From contig NZ_FQVA01000004.1 in NCBI RefSeq assembly GCF_900129095.1, positions 62,001 to 126,000 of the forward strand: DNA of 64,000 nucleotides. The letters are read 5' to 3'. Positions within the stretch are counted from its first letter, which is position 1. Each line of letters begins with the position of its first letter. Made by a program: the position numbers and the translations under genes. The notes beneath the pieces were generated by a model that saw only the letters and a program-made list of their open reading frames with translations, was not told where the DNA came from and ran no database searches. Of this stretch, positions 34,458 to 42,705 are shown piece by piece. The stretch comes from Microbulbifer donghaiensis (GTDB lineage Bacteria > Pseudomonadota > Gammaproteobacteria > Pseudomonadales > Cellvibrionaceae).

Positions 34458-35345
34458 CTATTTGCCGATCAGTTTCTGGATACTGGAAAAATCCAGCTCC
34501 TCATTTCCCGCCAAACTGTGCAAGCCGTACAGATTGCGTGCCAGAGAACCCAGGGGCGTGTAAGACCTGCTTGCGGTCGCCGCCTGCTGCGCCAGCCCCA
34601 GATCCTTGCACATCAGCTTCACCATAAAGCCGCCTTCATAGTTGTTACTGGCTGGCACACTCTCCATGACGCCTGGATAGGGATTGTATTTCTCCAGGGA
34701 CCAGTTGGCGCCGGAGCTTTTCAGCATGATTTCCGACAGCACTTTCGGGTCGAGGCCGTTGTCGACGCCCAGCTGCAGTGCCTCGGCGGTGCCGATCATG
34801 TGGATGGCGAGCAGCATATTGTTGCACATCTTTGCGGTCTGGCCGGCGCCGGCTGGGCCGGCGTGGAAGACATTGCTGCCCATATGCTGCAGCACTTCCC
34901 GCGCGCGCTCGACATTGGCGGCGTCGCCACCGCACATAAAACTGAGCGTGCCGGCGGCAGCGCCGGCGACGCCGCCGGACACCGGTGCCTCGATGGCGTT
35001 CAGCCCGCGCAGCTGCGCCTCTGTGATCAGGCGCCTGGAGCTGCTGGCGGCGACGGTGGAACAGTCGATGACCAGTGTCGTGTCGGCGATATGGTCGAGC
35101 AGTTTTTCCCGGTCGATATACAGCGCTTCGACATCTTCACCATTCGGCAGCATGCTCAATACGTAGTCCGCGCCGGCTACGGCTTCGACGGGTGAGGATG
35201 CCTTGCCGATCCCGCGGCTGGTAGCGATATCCTGCAATGCGGCCACCGGATCGAAGCCCTTTACCTTAAAGCCCGCCTTGACCAGGTTGGCGGCCATGGG
35301 TCCCCCCATATGGCCGAGGCCGAAGAATGCGACTGTCTTGCTCAT
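34458..35345 (-). CDS. mmsB: 3-hydroxyisobutyrate dehydrogenase
   Basis: MmsB oxidises 3-hydroxyisobutyrate to methylmalonate semialdehyde with NAD+ in valine breakdown. The Rossmann signature is VAFFGLGHMGGPMAANLVKAG at the N-terminus, followed by the substrate loop EAPVSGGVAGAAAGTLSFMC and the catalytic Lys in GAGQTAKMCNNMLLA. The C-terminal helical domain includes MVKLMCKDLGLA. Length 295 aa is normal. It is encoded after mmsA on the same strand. Tartronate semialdehyde reductase is a close relative, but the mmsA neighbour favours this call. Its last 98 bp are the intact counterpart of the remnant at 15945-16042. Confidence 0.88.
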   Translation of the reverse strand: MSKTVAFFGLGHMGGPMAANLVKAGFKVKGFDPVAALQDIATSRGIGKASSPVEAVAGADYVLSMLPNGEDVEALYIDREKLLDHIADTTLVIDCSTVAASSSRRLITEAQLRGLNAIEAPVSGGVAGAAAGTLSFMCGGDAANVERAREVLQHMGSNVFHAGPAGAGQTAKMCNNMLLAIHMIGTAEALQLGVDNGLDPKVLSEIMLKSSGANWSLEKYNPYPGVMESVPASNNYEGGFMVKLMCKDLGLAQQAATASRSYTPLGSLARNLYGLHSLAGNEELDFSSIQKLIGK

Positions 35346-35367
35346 ATCTTTTTCCCGCCTTCAAGCC

Positions 35368-35445
35368 GTAGGATGGGCAAAGGAGCGCAGCGACGTGCCC
35401 ATCTTCCACGGAGTTGATGGGCACGCTTCGCTTTGCCCATCCTAC
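35368..35445. repeat. GTAGGATGGGCAAAG palindromic repeat
   Basis: Inverted arms read GTAGGATGGGCAAAGGAGCG from 35368 and the complementary GCTTTGCCCATCCTAC ending at 35445, with nested GTGCCCATC / GATGGGCAC. It lies between mmsA and mmsB. Related copies are at 45036-45198 and 61993-62135. Confidence 0.82.
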
Positions 35446-35464
35446 ATGGATATCCAGCTGCGAT

Positions 35465-36976
35465 TTATTTCAGGTGAATGGTCATGTTCGGGTGTTCCGC
35501 GTGTTCGATATCCGCATCGAACCAGCGCGCGGTGATCGTCTTGGTTTCGGTATAGAAGCGCACCGCCTGTTTGCCGTAGGCGTGCTGGTCGCCGTAGAAG
35601 GAGGCGCGCCAGCCGGTAAAGCTGAAGAACGGCAGCGGCACCGGAATGGGGACGTTGATGCCCACCTGGCCGACTAAAATGTCGTGCTGGTATTTGCGCG
35701 CCGCGGCACCGCTCGAGGTAAAGATCGAGGTGCCGTTGCCGTAGGGGCAGTCGTTGATCAGTTGGATGGCATCGTCGAGTGTGTCGGCGTTCACCAGGCA
35801 CAAAACCGGCCCAAAGATTTCGTCCGTATAGATCGACATCTCAGGCGTGACGTCGGCAAACAGCGTCGGGCCCAGCCAGTTGCCATCGGGATAGCCGTCC
35901 ACGGTTACCGCTGAGCCGTCCAGCAGGCAGTTGGCGCCCTCGGCCTTGCCCTTGGCGATATAGCTCTGCACCCGCTCGCGCGCGGCGGGCGAAATCAGCG
36001 GGCCGAAGTCCGCCTTCGGATCCTTCCACACGCCGGGGCGTACCTTCGCCATGGTGTCGCGAATCTCCGGAATCCACTGCTGCGCCTCGCCCACCAGCAC
36101 CACCACGGAGATGGCCATGCAGCGCTGTCCGGCGGCGCCGACCGAGGAGCCGACGACGTTGTTTAGCACGGCCTGCTTGTTGGCGTCCGGCATCACCACC
36201 ATATGATTCTTGGCGCCGGCAAATGCCTGAACCCGTTTCAGGTGGTCGGTGCCGGTGCGGTAAATATGCTGGCCCACCGGTACCGAGCCGACAAAGGAAA
36301 TGGTCTTGATGTCCGGGTGCTTGAGCAGGAAGTCCACCTGGTCCCTGCCGCCGTGCACCACCTGTAGCAGGCCCTTGGGCGCTCCGGCTTCCTCGAACAG
36401 TTCCGCCAGCTTGCAGGGTGTAATCGGGTCCTGTTCGGAGGGCTTCAGCACAAAGGTATTGCCGCAGGCGATTGCCATCGGAAACATCCACAGCGGAATC
36501 ATCGCCGGGAAGTTGAATGGGGTAATGCCGGCGCAGACACCCAGCGGCTGCAGATACGAATAGCAGTCGATGGCGGTTGCCACATTCTCCACCGTCTCGC
36601 CCATCATCAGCGCGGCGATATTGGCCGCCTGCTCCACCACTTCGATGCCGCGCCAGATATCGCCCTTGGCATCCTCGAAGGTCTTGCCGGTCTCTTCACA
36701 GAGAATCTGCGCCAGTTCCTCCTGGTGCTGCTTCAGCAGCTCCTGGTACCTGAGCATCAGTCGCGCGCGGGCCGGCACCGGCGTCTGGCGCCAGCTCTGG
36801 AAGGCCTCACTCGCCGAGTCGATGGCGCGCTGCAGTTCGTCTTCGGTGGTATAGGGCGCCTGCGTCAGCACTTCACCGGTGGCGGGGTTGGTTACATCCA
36901 GCCATTCGTGACTGTGGGATTGCACCCAGCTGCCGTGCAGGTAAAGCGGCAGCTTGGCGGGAATTGTTTTGTCCAT
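35465..36976 (-). CDS. mmsA: methylmalonate-semialdehyde dehydrogenase (CoA-acylating)
   Basis: MmsA converts methylmalonate or malonate semialdehyde to propionyl-CoA or acetyl-CoA with NAD+ and CoA. It is an aldehyde dehydrogenase superfamily member of 503 aa. It has [20 protein letters not shown], the cofactor motif [16 protein letters not shown], the family-specific [20 protein letters not shown], and the catalytic Cys in [23 protein letters not shown] 36976 is chosen over the GTG three codons earlier because of spacing from GGGTG. It is transcribed before mmsB; the other valine genes are not present here. Confidence 0.92.
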   Translation of the reverse strand: MDKTIPAKLPLYLHGSWVQSHSHEWLDVTNPATGEVLTQAPYTTEDELQRAIDSASEAFQSWRQTPVPARARLMLRYQELLKQHQEELAQILCEETGKTFEDAKGDIWRGIEVVEQAANIAALMMGETVENVATAIDCYSYLQPLGVCAGITPFNFPAMIPLWMFPMAIACGNTFVLKPSEQDPITPCKLAELFEEAGAPKGLLQVVHGGRDQVDFLLKHPDIKTISFVGSVPVGQHIYRTGTDHLKRVQAFAGAKNHMVVMPDANKQAVLNNVVGSSVGAAGQRCMAISVVVLVGEAQQWIPEIRDTMAKVRPGVWKDPKADFGPLISPAARERVQSYIAKGKAEGANCLLDGSAVTVDGYPDGNWLGPTLFADVTPEMSIYTDEIFGPVLCLVNADTLDDAIQLINDCPYGNGTSIFTSSGAAARKYQHDILVGQVGINVPIPVPLPFFSFTGWRASFYGDQHAYGKQAVRFYTETKTITARWFDADIEHAEHPNMTIHLK

Positions 36977-37040
36977 GCGGTTCACCCGGATAGCGATGCA
37001 TGAACAGTTTAGGTGCAGGTGGCAATCGGGCTAGCAAAGT

Positions 37041-37066
37041 GGCGCGCCTGTTTTCGCAGGCGCGCC
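37041..37066 (-). terminator. GC-rich hairpin after the GNAT gene
   Basis: A perfect 10-bp stem GGCGCGCCTG / CAGGCGCGCC encloses TTTTCG. It lies 42 bp after the acetyltransferase stop on the minus strand and before mmsA. There is no T-run. Confidence 0.55.
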
Positions 37067-37108
37067 GCGAGTAGCCTCCCTGGAGTTAGTGCCGCTGTAC
37101 GCGCCCGG

Positions 37109-37708
37109 TTAATGGGCGCGGGCGGCGACCCTCTGCGCTGCGGCCTTGGTCGGTCCGAAAGCCGGCCGCTGCAGGTCGAGTGTATAAGTCAGCAGCGTGT
37201 AGTCGCGCGGATCCGCCTTGCACGTAAAGCCCATGGATTTGGCGAAGCTCTTCACGCGCACGTTATCGGCGGATTCGATGGAGTAGATCCGTTCGAGATG
37301 ATGCTCGCGTGCGGAGTCGATCAACCGCTCCAGCATCAGGCTGCCAAGGCCCAGTCCCTGCCAGTCATCGCTGACGACCACCGCACATTCACAGCCGTGT
37401 CCATCGTCATCCCGTGCATAGTGGGCTACCGCTACTGCCCGCTGCGAATGGTTGCTGTTGGCCACCGCAATAAAAGCCTCATGTCGCTGGTGATCGTTGT
37501 CGGTCAACAGTTCGATCAGCTGTTCGCTGGCCTTACAGCTACCGCCAATAAAACGGTCTCGGCGCGTCTCGGGTGACAACCCCTCAATCAAATCTTTTTC
37601 AAGCTGGCCGTCATTCCGGCACACAGGACGGATTAGTACCCTGCGTCCGTTGCCCAAGGTTACCGTTTCCGCTTCGTAATTTTTGCAGATACTGTTGTAG
37701 GTAGACAT
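37109..37708 (-). CDS. GNAT family N-acetyltransferase
   Basis: This is a 199-aa acetyl-CoA-dependent transferase. The core fold has the acetyl-CoA loop of motif A in VVSDDWQGLGLGSLMLERLI and the following helix, then ERIYSIESADNVRVKSFAKS as motif B. The N-terminal region (GRRVLIRPVCRNDGQL) matches the stand-alone domain found at the C-terminus of acyl-CoA synthetase-type protein acetyltransferases. The target is unknown. ATG 37708 has GGAGG 9 nt upstream; the ATG two codons earlier would be too close to it. Confidence 0.8.
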   Translation of the reverse strand: MSTYNSICKNYEAETVTLGNGRRVLIRPVCRNDGQLEKDLIEGLSPETRRDRFIGGSCKASEQLIELLTDNDHQRHEAFIAVANSNHSQRAVAVAHYARDDDGHGCECAVVVSDDWQGLGLGSLMLERLIDSAREHHLERIYSIESADNVRVKSFAKSMGFTCKADPRDYTLLTYTLDLQRPAFGPTKAAAQRVAARAH

Positions 37709-38197
37709 ATTCATCTACCTCCTGACTGCTTTTCGCAGTTGTTTCTTTAAAGTTCCTCAACAGAAATTTAATTTCCACAGAGCCCGCGATCGCTTGTGCA
37801 ACCGTATTGCTATGCTACGGTGACTGACTGTGGATCCCAATGCGGTGCCGGTCATTGATGTAATTCGTTTAACAGGTGGCCTCACTAGAACGGAATCGCA
37901 TCTGCAAAATAAAACTATACAGTCAGAAACCTTGTGTTATAGTGCCGCCGCTGATCCTTATCAGCTGCGTCATCTGTAGGCCGGTCGATTGCCGGCAGCC
38001 TCCCCGGAATTTTTTCCCAGAATTCTTCCCGGAACCCTCTACTGAATGCCGCGCCATACCGGTGTTGTTTCCCGGTTACTTGACGGCTGTGCAAACCGAG
38101 CGTCCTAGCGCGGGTTTACCCACTCCGATTTTTTTTCTTCGTCCACAACGGGCGAACGTATTTCGATTGTGCCCGAGGCTCAATCTGAGGTTTTTCT
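37709..38197 (+). other. long upstream region of the rhlE-like gene
   Basis: This 489-bp gap between the divergent acetyltransferase and helicase genes has no convincing gene; a 110-codon open frame at 37876 lacks any protein signature. TATAGT at 37938-37943 is a possible -10 element, which would give a pyrimidine-rich leader of about 240 nt. Such long leaders are common for cold-inducible RNA helicases, so regulation by RNA structure is possible. Confidence 0.45.
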
Positions 38198-39592
38198 ATG
38201 TTGTTTGAAGATCTGGGCCTGGCCCAGGAAATTGCCCGCGCCGTGGCGGAACAGGGCTACAGCCAACCCACGCCGATCCAGGCGCAGGCGATTCCCGCCG
38301 TGATGAAAGGCGGCGATATTATGGCGGCCGCGCAGACCGGCACCGGCAAGACCGCCGGCTTTACCCTGCCGCTGCTGCACCGTCTGTCCCAGGGCGAGCG
38401 CGCGCGCAACAACCAGGTGCGCGCACTGGTATTGACGCCGACCCGCGAGCTGGCGGCGCAGGTATTCGACAATGTGCAGGGTTACAGCAAATACCTGCCG
38501 CTGCGTCACTCCGTGGTGTTTGGCGGAGTCAAAATCAATCCGCAGATGATGCGCCTGCGCGGCGGTGCGGACATTCTGGTGGCGACTCCCGGTCGCCTGC
38601 TGGATCTCTACAACCAGCGTGCCATCCGCTTCGACAAACTGGAGGCACTGGTACTGGATGAAGCCGACCGCATGCTGGACATGGGCTTTATCCACGATAT
38701 CAAGCGCATCCTGAAAGTCCTGCCGGCACGGCGCCAGAACCTGCTGTTCTCGGCAACCTTCTCGCCGGAGATCCGCGCCCTCGCCAAGGGGCTGGTCAAG
38801 GATCCGCTGGAGATCGATGTCAGCCCGCGCAACACCACCACGGAAACCGTGCTCCAGAAGCTGCACCCGGTGGACAAGGCACGCAAGCAGAAGCTGCTGA
38901 GCCACCTGATCCGCGAGAACGACTGGCACCAGGCACTGGTTTTCAGCCGCACTAAGCACGGCGCCAACAAACTGGTGAAGCAGCTGGAGGCGGATAAGAT
39001 CCGCGCGGCGGCGATTCACGGCAACAAGAGCCAGAACGCGCGCACAAAAGCTTTGGCAGATTTCAAGAACGGCAAGGTACAGATACTGGTGGCAACGGAT
39101 ATCGCCGCGCGCGGTATCGATATCGACCAGCTGCCGCAGGTGGTGAATTTCGATTTGCCCAATGTGCCGGAAGACTATGTGCACCGCATCGGCCGCACCG
39201 GCCGCGCCGGCGCCCGCGGCCAGGCGGTGTCACTGGTAAGTGCGGACGAGATCAAACAACTGCGGGATATCGAACGGCTGATCAAGAAGCCGGTACCGCG
39301 GGAAGAGATTGAGGGATTTGAGCCCGAACACCAGCTGCCGGAATCCGGCGGCCAGTCGCGCGGCTTGCAGACCCGCCGCGGTGAAGGCCAGAAGCCGAGC
39401 GGTAATTCCCGCGGAAACAGTCAGCGTCGCGGTGGCCAGGGCAACGGTCAGGGAAGCAGCGGCCAGAGTCGGAATGGCCAGACTCGCAATGGACAGCCTC
39501 GCGGGGAAGGCCGCGGCGATCAGGCCCCGCGCAGTGACGCGCAGCGTCCGCGCCGCCGCAGACGTCCGGCGCGCAGCACCGAAACTGCCTGA
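38198..39592 (+). CDS. rhlE: DEAD-box ATP-dependent RNA helicase, RhlE type
   Basis: This is a cytoplasmic RNA helicase acting in ribosome assembly, mRNA turnover and cold adaptation. All core motifs are visible: Q motif [61 protein letters not shown] and [12 protein letters not shown]. After about residue 365 the protein has a low-complexity Gly/Gln/Asn/Arg-rich tail ([20 protein letters not shown]) ending in an RRRRR-like basic stretch, typical for RNA binding in RhlE. GAGG lies 8 nt before the start. Length 464 aa. Confidence 0.9.
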   Translation: MLFEDLGLAQEIARAVAEQGYSQPTPIQAQAIPAVMKGGDIMAAAQTGTGKTAGFTLPLLHRLSQGERARNNQVRALVLTPTRELAAQVFDNVQGYSKYLPLRHSVVFGGVKINPQMMRLRGGADILVATPGRLLDLYNQRAIRFDKLEALVLDEADRMLDMGFIHDIKRILKVLPARRQNLLFSATFSPEIRALAKGLVKDPLEIDVSPRNTTTETVLQKLHPVDKARKQKLLSHLIRENDWHQALVFSRTKHGANKLVKQLEADKIRAAAIHGNKSQNARTKALADFKNGKVQILVATDIAARGIDIDQLPQVVNFDLPNVPEDYVHRIGRTGRAGARGQAVSLVSADEIKQLRDIERLIKKPVPREEIEGFEPEHQLPESGGQSRGLQTRRGEGQKPSGNSRGNSQRRGGQGNGQGSSGQSRNGQTRNGQPRGEGRGDQAPRSDAQRPRRRRRPARSTETA

Positions 39593-39645
39593 CTTTCTGC
39601 GTAAATGCTGTTGGCCATTCCGGCTTGCGCCGGGATGGCGAATGG

Positions 39646-39675
39646 AAAGGGCGATCATTACGATCGCCCTTTTTC
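39646..39675. terminator. bidirectional intrinsic terminator between rhlE and the M20 gene
   Basis: Stem AAAGGGCGATC (39646-39656) / GATCGCCCTTT (39662-39672) is perfect and continues into a T-run on the plus strand and into T residues on the minus strand. A second palindrome, CATTCCGGCTTGCGCCGGGATG, precedes it at about 39616-39637. Confidence 0.85.
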
Positions 39676-39682
39676 GTTTCGA

Positions 39683-40996
39683 TCAGTTTTTGGGATTGTT
39701 GGCCATGTAGTCCAGCGTCAGCTGGGTAATGGCCTCGGTACCCACTTTCAGCGCGCTCTCGTCCACGTAGAAGCGCGGCGAGTGGTTGCTGGCGGCCGTT
39801 GCCGGGTCTTTGCTCTTCGGAGTTACACCGAGGAAATAGTAAAAGCCGGGTACTTCGTTGGCGAAGTAGGAGAAGTCCTCGGCACCGGTGATCTTCGGTA
39901 CGACGATGACGTTCTTGTCGCCGGCGACCGCCTTCATCACCGGTATGACCTTATCCGTCAGCGCCGGGTTGTTCACGGTGACCGGGTAACCCTCGATGAT
40001 CTCCACCTTGGCCTTGGCACCGGCGCTCTCGGCGATCAGTTCCGCGGTGGTCTTCAGCTTGGCGAAGATCTGCTGGCGGTTGTCCATATCGAAATTGCGG
40101 ATGGTGCCGTTCATAAACACGCTGTCCGGAATGATATTGTTGCGCACGCCGCCGTCGATCTTGCCGAAAGACACCACCGCCGGTTCCTTGGTGATGTCGA
40201 TCTGGCGGCTGACGATGGTCTGGGTGCCGAGCACTATCTGTGCGGCCGCGGTGATCGGATCCACGCCGCCCCAGGGGCGCGAGCCGTGGGTCTGGCGACC
40301 ATCCACGGTAATGCGGAATTCGTCGGAGCTGGCCATCAGTGGGCCCGAGCGGTAACCGATCACGCCGACGGGCAGGGTGGAGGTCACGTGCTGACCGAAG
40401 GCCACATCCGGCTTGTATTTCTTGAACAGTCCCTCCTTCAGCATCAGCTCGGCACCGCCTTCCTCGCCATCCGGCGCGCCCTCTTCGGCGGGCTGGAAGA
40501 TAAACAGCACATTGCCGGCCAGCTCGTCGCGCATGCCGGCCAGCACTTCCGCGGCGCCCATCAGCATGGCTACGTGGGTGTCGTGACCACAGGCGTGCAT
40601 CACGCCCACATCCTTGCCCTGGTAGGTGGTTTTCACCTTGGAAGCGAACGGCAGGTCCATCTGCTCGGTGACCGGCAGTGCGTCCATATCCGCGCGCAGC
40701 GCCACGGTCGGGCCCGGCTTGCCGCCCTTCAGCAGGCCGATCACGCCGGTGTGGGCCACACCGGTCTCCACCTGTATGCCGAGGGCTTTCAGGTGCTGTT
40801 CAATATATTTGGCCGTTTCGAATTCGCGGTTGCCCAGCTCCGGGTTCTGGTGCAGGTGGCGGCGCCACTCGATTACTTTGGATTCGGTGTTCTTCAGCAG
40901 CTGGTCCGGGTCGGCGGCAGTGGCCGGGTTGGCGCCAAGCGGAATGCCGCCCAACAGCGTTGCGCCTATGGCGAGGGGCAGGAATAATCGTTTCAC
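39683..40996 (-). CDS. exported M20-family amidohydrolase/aminoacylase
   Basis: This is a zinc metallo-hydrolase of the M20D amidohydrolase type (hippurate or N-acyl amino acid hydrolase-like), likely periplasmic. A signal peptide is present (KRLFLPLAIGATLLGGIPLG, cleavage after ATA). Metal-site motifs: VGVMHACGHDTHVAMLMGAA, FIFQPAEEGAPDGEEGGAE and a late His in ASNHSPRFYVDE. The GTG at 40996 is chosen because AAGGAA lies just upstream and it starts right at the signal peptide; the open frame extends upstream without sense. Length 437 aa. The substrate is unknown. Confidence 0.85.
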   Translation of the reverse strand: MKRLFLPLAIGATLLGGIPLGANPATAADPDQLLKNTESKVIEWRRHLHQNPELGNREFETAKYIEQHLKALGIQVETGVAHTGVIGLLKGGKPGPTVALRADMDALPVTEQMDLPFASKVKTTYQGKDVGVMHACGHDTHVAMLMGAAEVLAGMRDELAGNVLFIFQPAEEGAPDGEEGGAELMLKEGLFKKYKPDVAFGQHVTSTLPVGVIGYRSGPLMASSDEFRITVDGRQTHGSRPWGGVDPITAAAQIVLGTQTIVSRQIDITKEPAVVSFGKIDGGVRNNIIPDSVFMNGTIRNFDMDNRQQIFAKLKTTAELIAESAGAKAKVEIIEGYPVTVNNPALTDKVIPVMKAVAGDKNVIVVPKITGAEDFSYFANEVPGFYYFLGVTPKSKDPATAASNHSPRFYVDESALKVGTEAITQLTLDYMANNPKN

Positions 40997-41060
40997 GGCT
41001 GATTTCCTTTGTTTGTCGTTATCGTCGGCCGATTCTAACGCGTGCCCGCCGGAGACTCCC

Positions 41061-41390
41061 ATGACCAATCCGATCATCGCCCGCCTGCGCGCCCAGCTGG
41101 ATCAGGGGCGGGATTCGCCGCTGCTGCGTTTCGGTCTCGGCAGTGCATTGTTTAATGAAAAATCCTACGGAGAGGCGGCCGAGCACCTGCAGCTGTGCGT
41201 CGAGCAGATGCCGGATCACTCCGCGGCCTGGAAACTGCTCGGCCGCAGCCTACTGGCGCTGGGCGACTACGACGGCGCGCGCCGGGCCTTTGCCAGCGGC
41301 TTGGAGGTGGCCCGCGCCAGGGGTGACAAGCAGGTGGAGCGGGAGATAGAGGTCTTCCTCAAGAAGCTCGACAAGCTGGCAGGCAATTGA
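41061..41390 (+). CDS. small tetratricopeptide-repeat protein
   Basis: This is a 109-aa cytoplasmic protein made of about two and a half TPR units: SPLLRFGLGSALFNEKSYGE, then HSAAWKLLGRSLLALGDYDG and a final helix with a Lys-rich end. There is no signal sequence. GGAGA lies a few bases before ATG 41061. It is divergent from the M20 gene with a 64-bp gap. TPR proteins are protein-binding scaffolds; no partner is evident. Confidence 0.78.
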   Translation: MTNPIIARLRAQLDQGRDSPLLRFGLGSALFNEKSYGEAAEHLQLCVEQMPDHSAAWKLLGRSLLALGDYDGARRAFASGLEVARARGDKQVEREIEVFLKKLDKLAGN

Positions 41391-41586
41391 TCTTTCGGGG
41401 TTGATCAATTATTGTTCGATTCTTGTTCGCCTACGCCCTGCGCGGGGCTGATGTCCGCGCGCCGGGGGCTGAGCGAGAATGCCAGGCTGCCCGACTCCAC
41501 CCCTACAGTGGTGCGGATAATAACAAGATTGCCAAGTAGTGCGTCGATGACAGAAGCCAGCCGAACCTGTTCGCCCGGCGCCAGCA
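41391..41586 (+). other. malK upstream region
   Basis: This 196-bp stretch should hold the promoter of the mal transport operon. A TTGATC direct pair at 41389-41406 and a TAATAACAAG-like AT-rich patch near 41520 are the only notable points. I see no clear operator and no regulator gene of the MalT or LacI type nearby. Confidence 0.3.
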
Positions 41587-42705
41587 ATGACCAAGGGTGC
41601 CGCCGTGGCCAGCATTGAATTCAAGCGAGTAGAGAAGCGCTACGCCGACAGCCCGCCCACCGTGCCGGGGCTCGATCTGCATATCCGCGACGGCGAGTTC
41701 ATGGTGCTGGTGGGCCCGTCCGGCTGTGGCAAATCCACCACGCTGCGCATGATCGCCGGGCTGGAATCGGTGACCAGCGGCGAGCTGTGGATCGGCGACC
41801 GCCTGGTCAATGACCTGCCGCCGGCGGCCCGCGACGTGGCGATGGTGTTCCAGAATTACGCCCTCTACCCGCACATGACCGTATTCGACAACATGGCGTT
41901 TGGGCTGCGGGTGCGCAAGCAGCCGGAATCCCTGATCAAATCCAAGGTGGAACAGGCGGCGGAGACCCTCGGTCTCGCCGATCTGCTCGGGCGCAAGCCT
42001 GGCCAGCTGTCCGGCGGCCAGTGCCAGCGGGTGGCGCTGGGGCGCGCGATAGTGCGTGACCCGCAGGTATTCCTGTTCGACGAACCTCTCTCCAATCTGG
42101 ACGCGGAATTGCGCGTGCAGATGCGCGGCAATATCGGCCGCCTGCACCGCGAATTCGCCACCACTTCCGTCTACGTAACTCACGACCAGGTCGAGGCCAT
42201 GACCCTGGGTGCGCGCATCGCGATCCTGAACCGCGGCGAGCTGATGCAGGTGGGCACGCCGATGGAGCTGTACAACGATCCCGACAATGTGTTCGTGGCC
42301 GGCTTTATGGGTTCGCCACCGATGAACATAGTGCCGGTGCAGAACCGAGGAGTGGGCCTGAAGAACTCTCTCCTCGATCTGCCGCGCACCGACCTCGATG
42401 GGCTGGCCGGCGAGCTGTTGCTCGGTATCCGCCCGGAGAAGCTGTGCCCCGCGGTCGGCGCGCCCGATCACTGGCCGCGTCTGCGCGCCGCCGTCGAAAT
42501 GGTCGAGACCCTCGGCGCCGAGATGCTGGTACACCTGGGCGACGGCCGCGAGCGCATGATTGCGCGGCTGCCGGGTTTGCAACTGCTCACTCCAGGGCAG
42601 ACCCTCGAGCTGGCGCTGGATCCGGACGCGATCTACCTGTTCGACACACAGAACCAGCGACGCATTCGCGCCGTGCAACCCATTGCGGTGGCGGAGCCGT
42701 GTTAA
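41587..42705 (+). CDS. malK: maltose/oligosaccharide ABC transporter ATPase
   Basis: This ATPase drives uptake through the MalFG-type permease. Motifs: Walker A VGPSGCGKSTTLRM, Q-loop VFQNYALYPHMTV, signature LSGGQCQRVALGRA, Walker B VFLFDEPLSNLDAEL and switch YVTHDQVEAMTL. The C-terminal regulatory OB-like domain includes LLGIRPEKL. The signature has Cys where LSGGQRQRV or LSGGQQQRV is usual. Length is 372 aa. The ribosome binding site is weak. Its stop overlaps a GTG start of the next gene by 7 bp, so translation of the transporter genes is probably coupled. Family members serve several sugars; maltodextrin is inferred from the amylases downstream. Confidence 0.88.
   Translation: MTKGAAVASIEFKRVEKRYADSPPTVPGLDLHIRDGEFMVLVGPSGCGKSTTLRMIAGLESVTSGELWIGDRLVNDLPPAARDVAMVFQNYALYPHMTVFDNMAFGLRVRKQPESLIKSKVEQAAETLGLADLLGRKPGQLSGGQCQRVALGRAIVRDPQVFLFDEPLSNLDAELRVQMRGNIGRLHREFATTSVYVTHDQVEAMTLGARIAILNRGELMQVGTPMELYNDPDNVFVAGFMGSPPMNIVPVQNRGVGLKNSLLDLPRTDLDGLAGELLLGIRPEKLCPAVGAPDHWPRLRAAVEMVETLGAEMLVHLGDGRERMIARLPGLQLLTPGQTLELALDPDAIYLFDTQNQRRIRAVQPIAVAEPC

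Noticed and set aside
37876..38208. 110-codon frame in the rhlE upstream region
   Set aside because: Pro/Cys-rich nonsense-like translation; it overlaps the helicase start.
42444..42698. N-terminal extension of the malE-malF frame inside malK
   Set aside because: The translation is Arg-rich and is simply another frame of malK.
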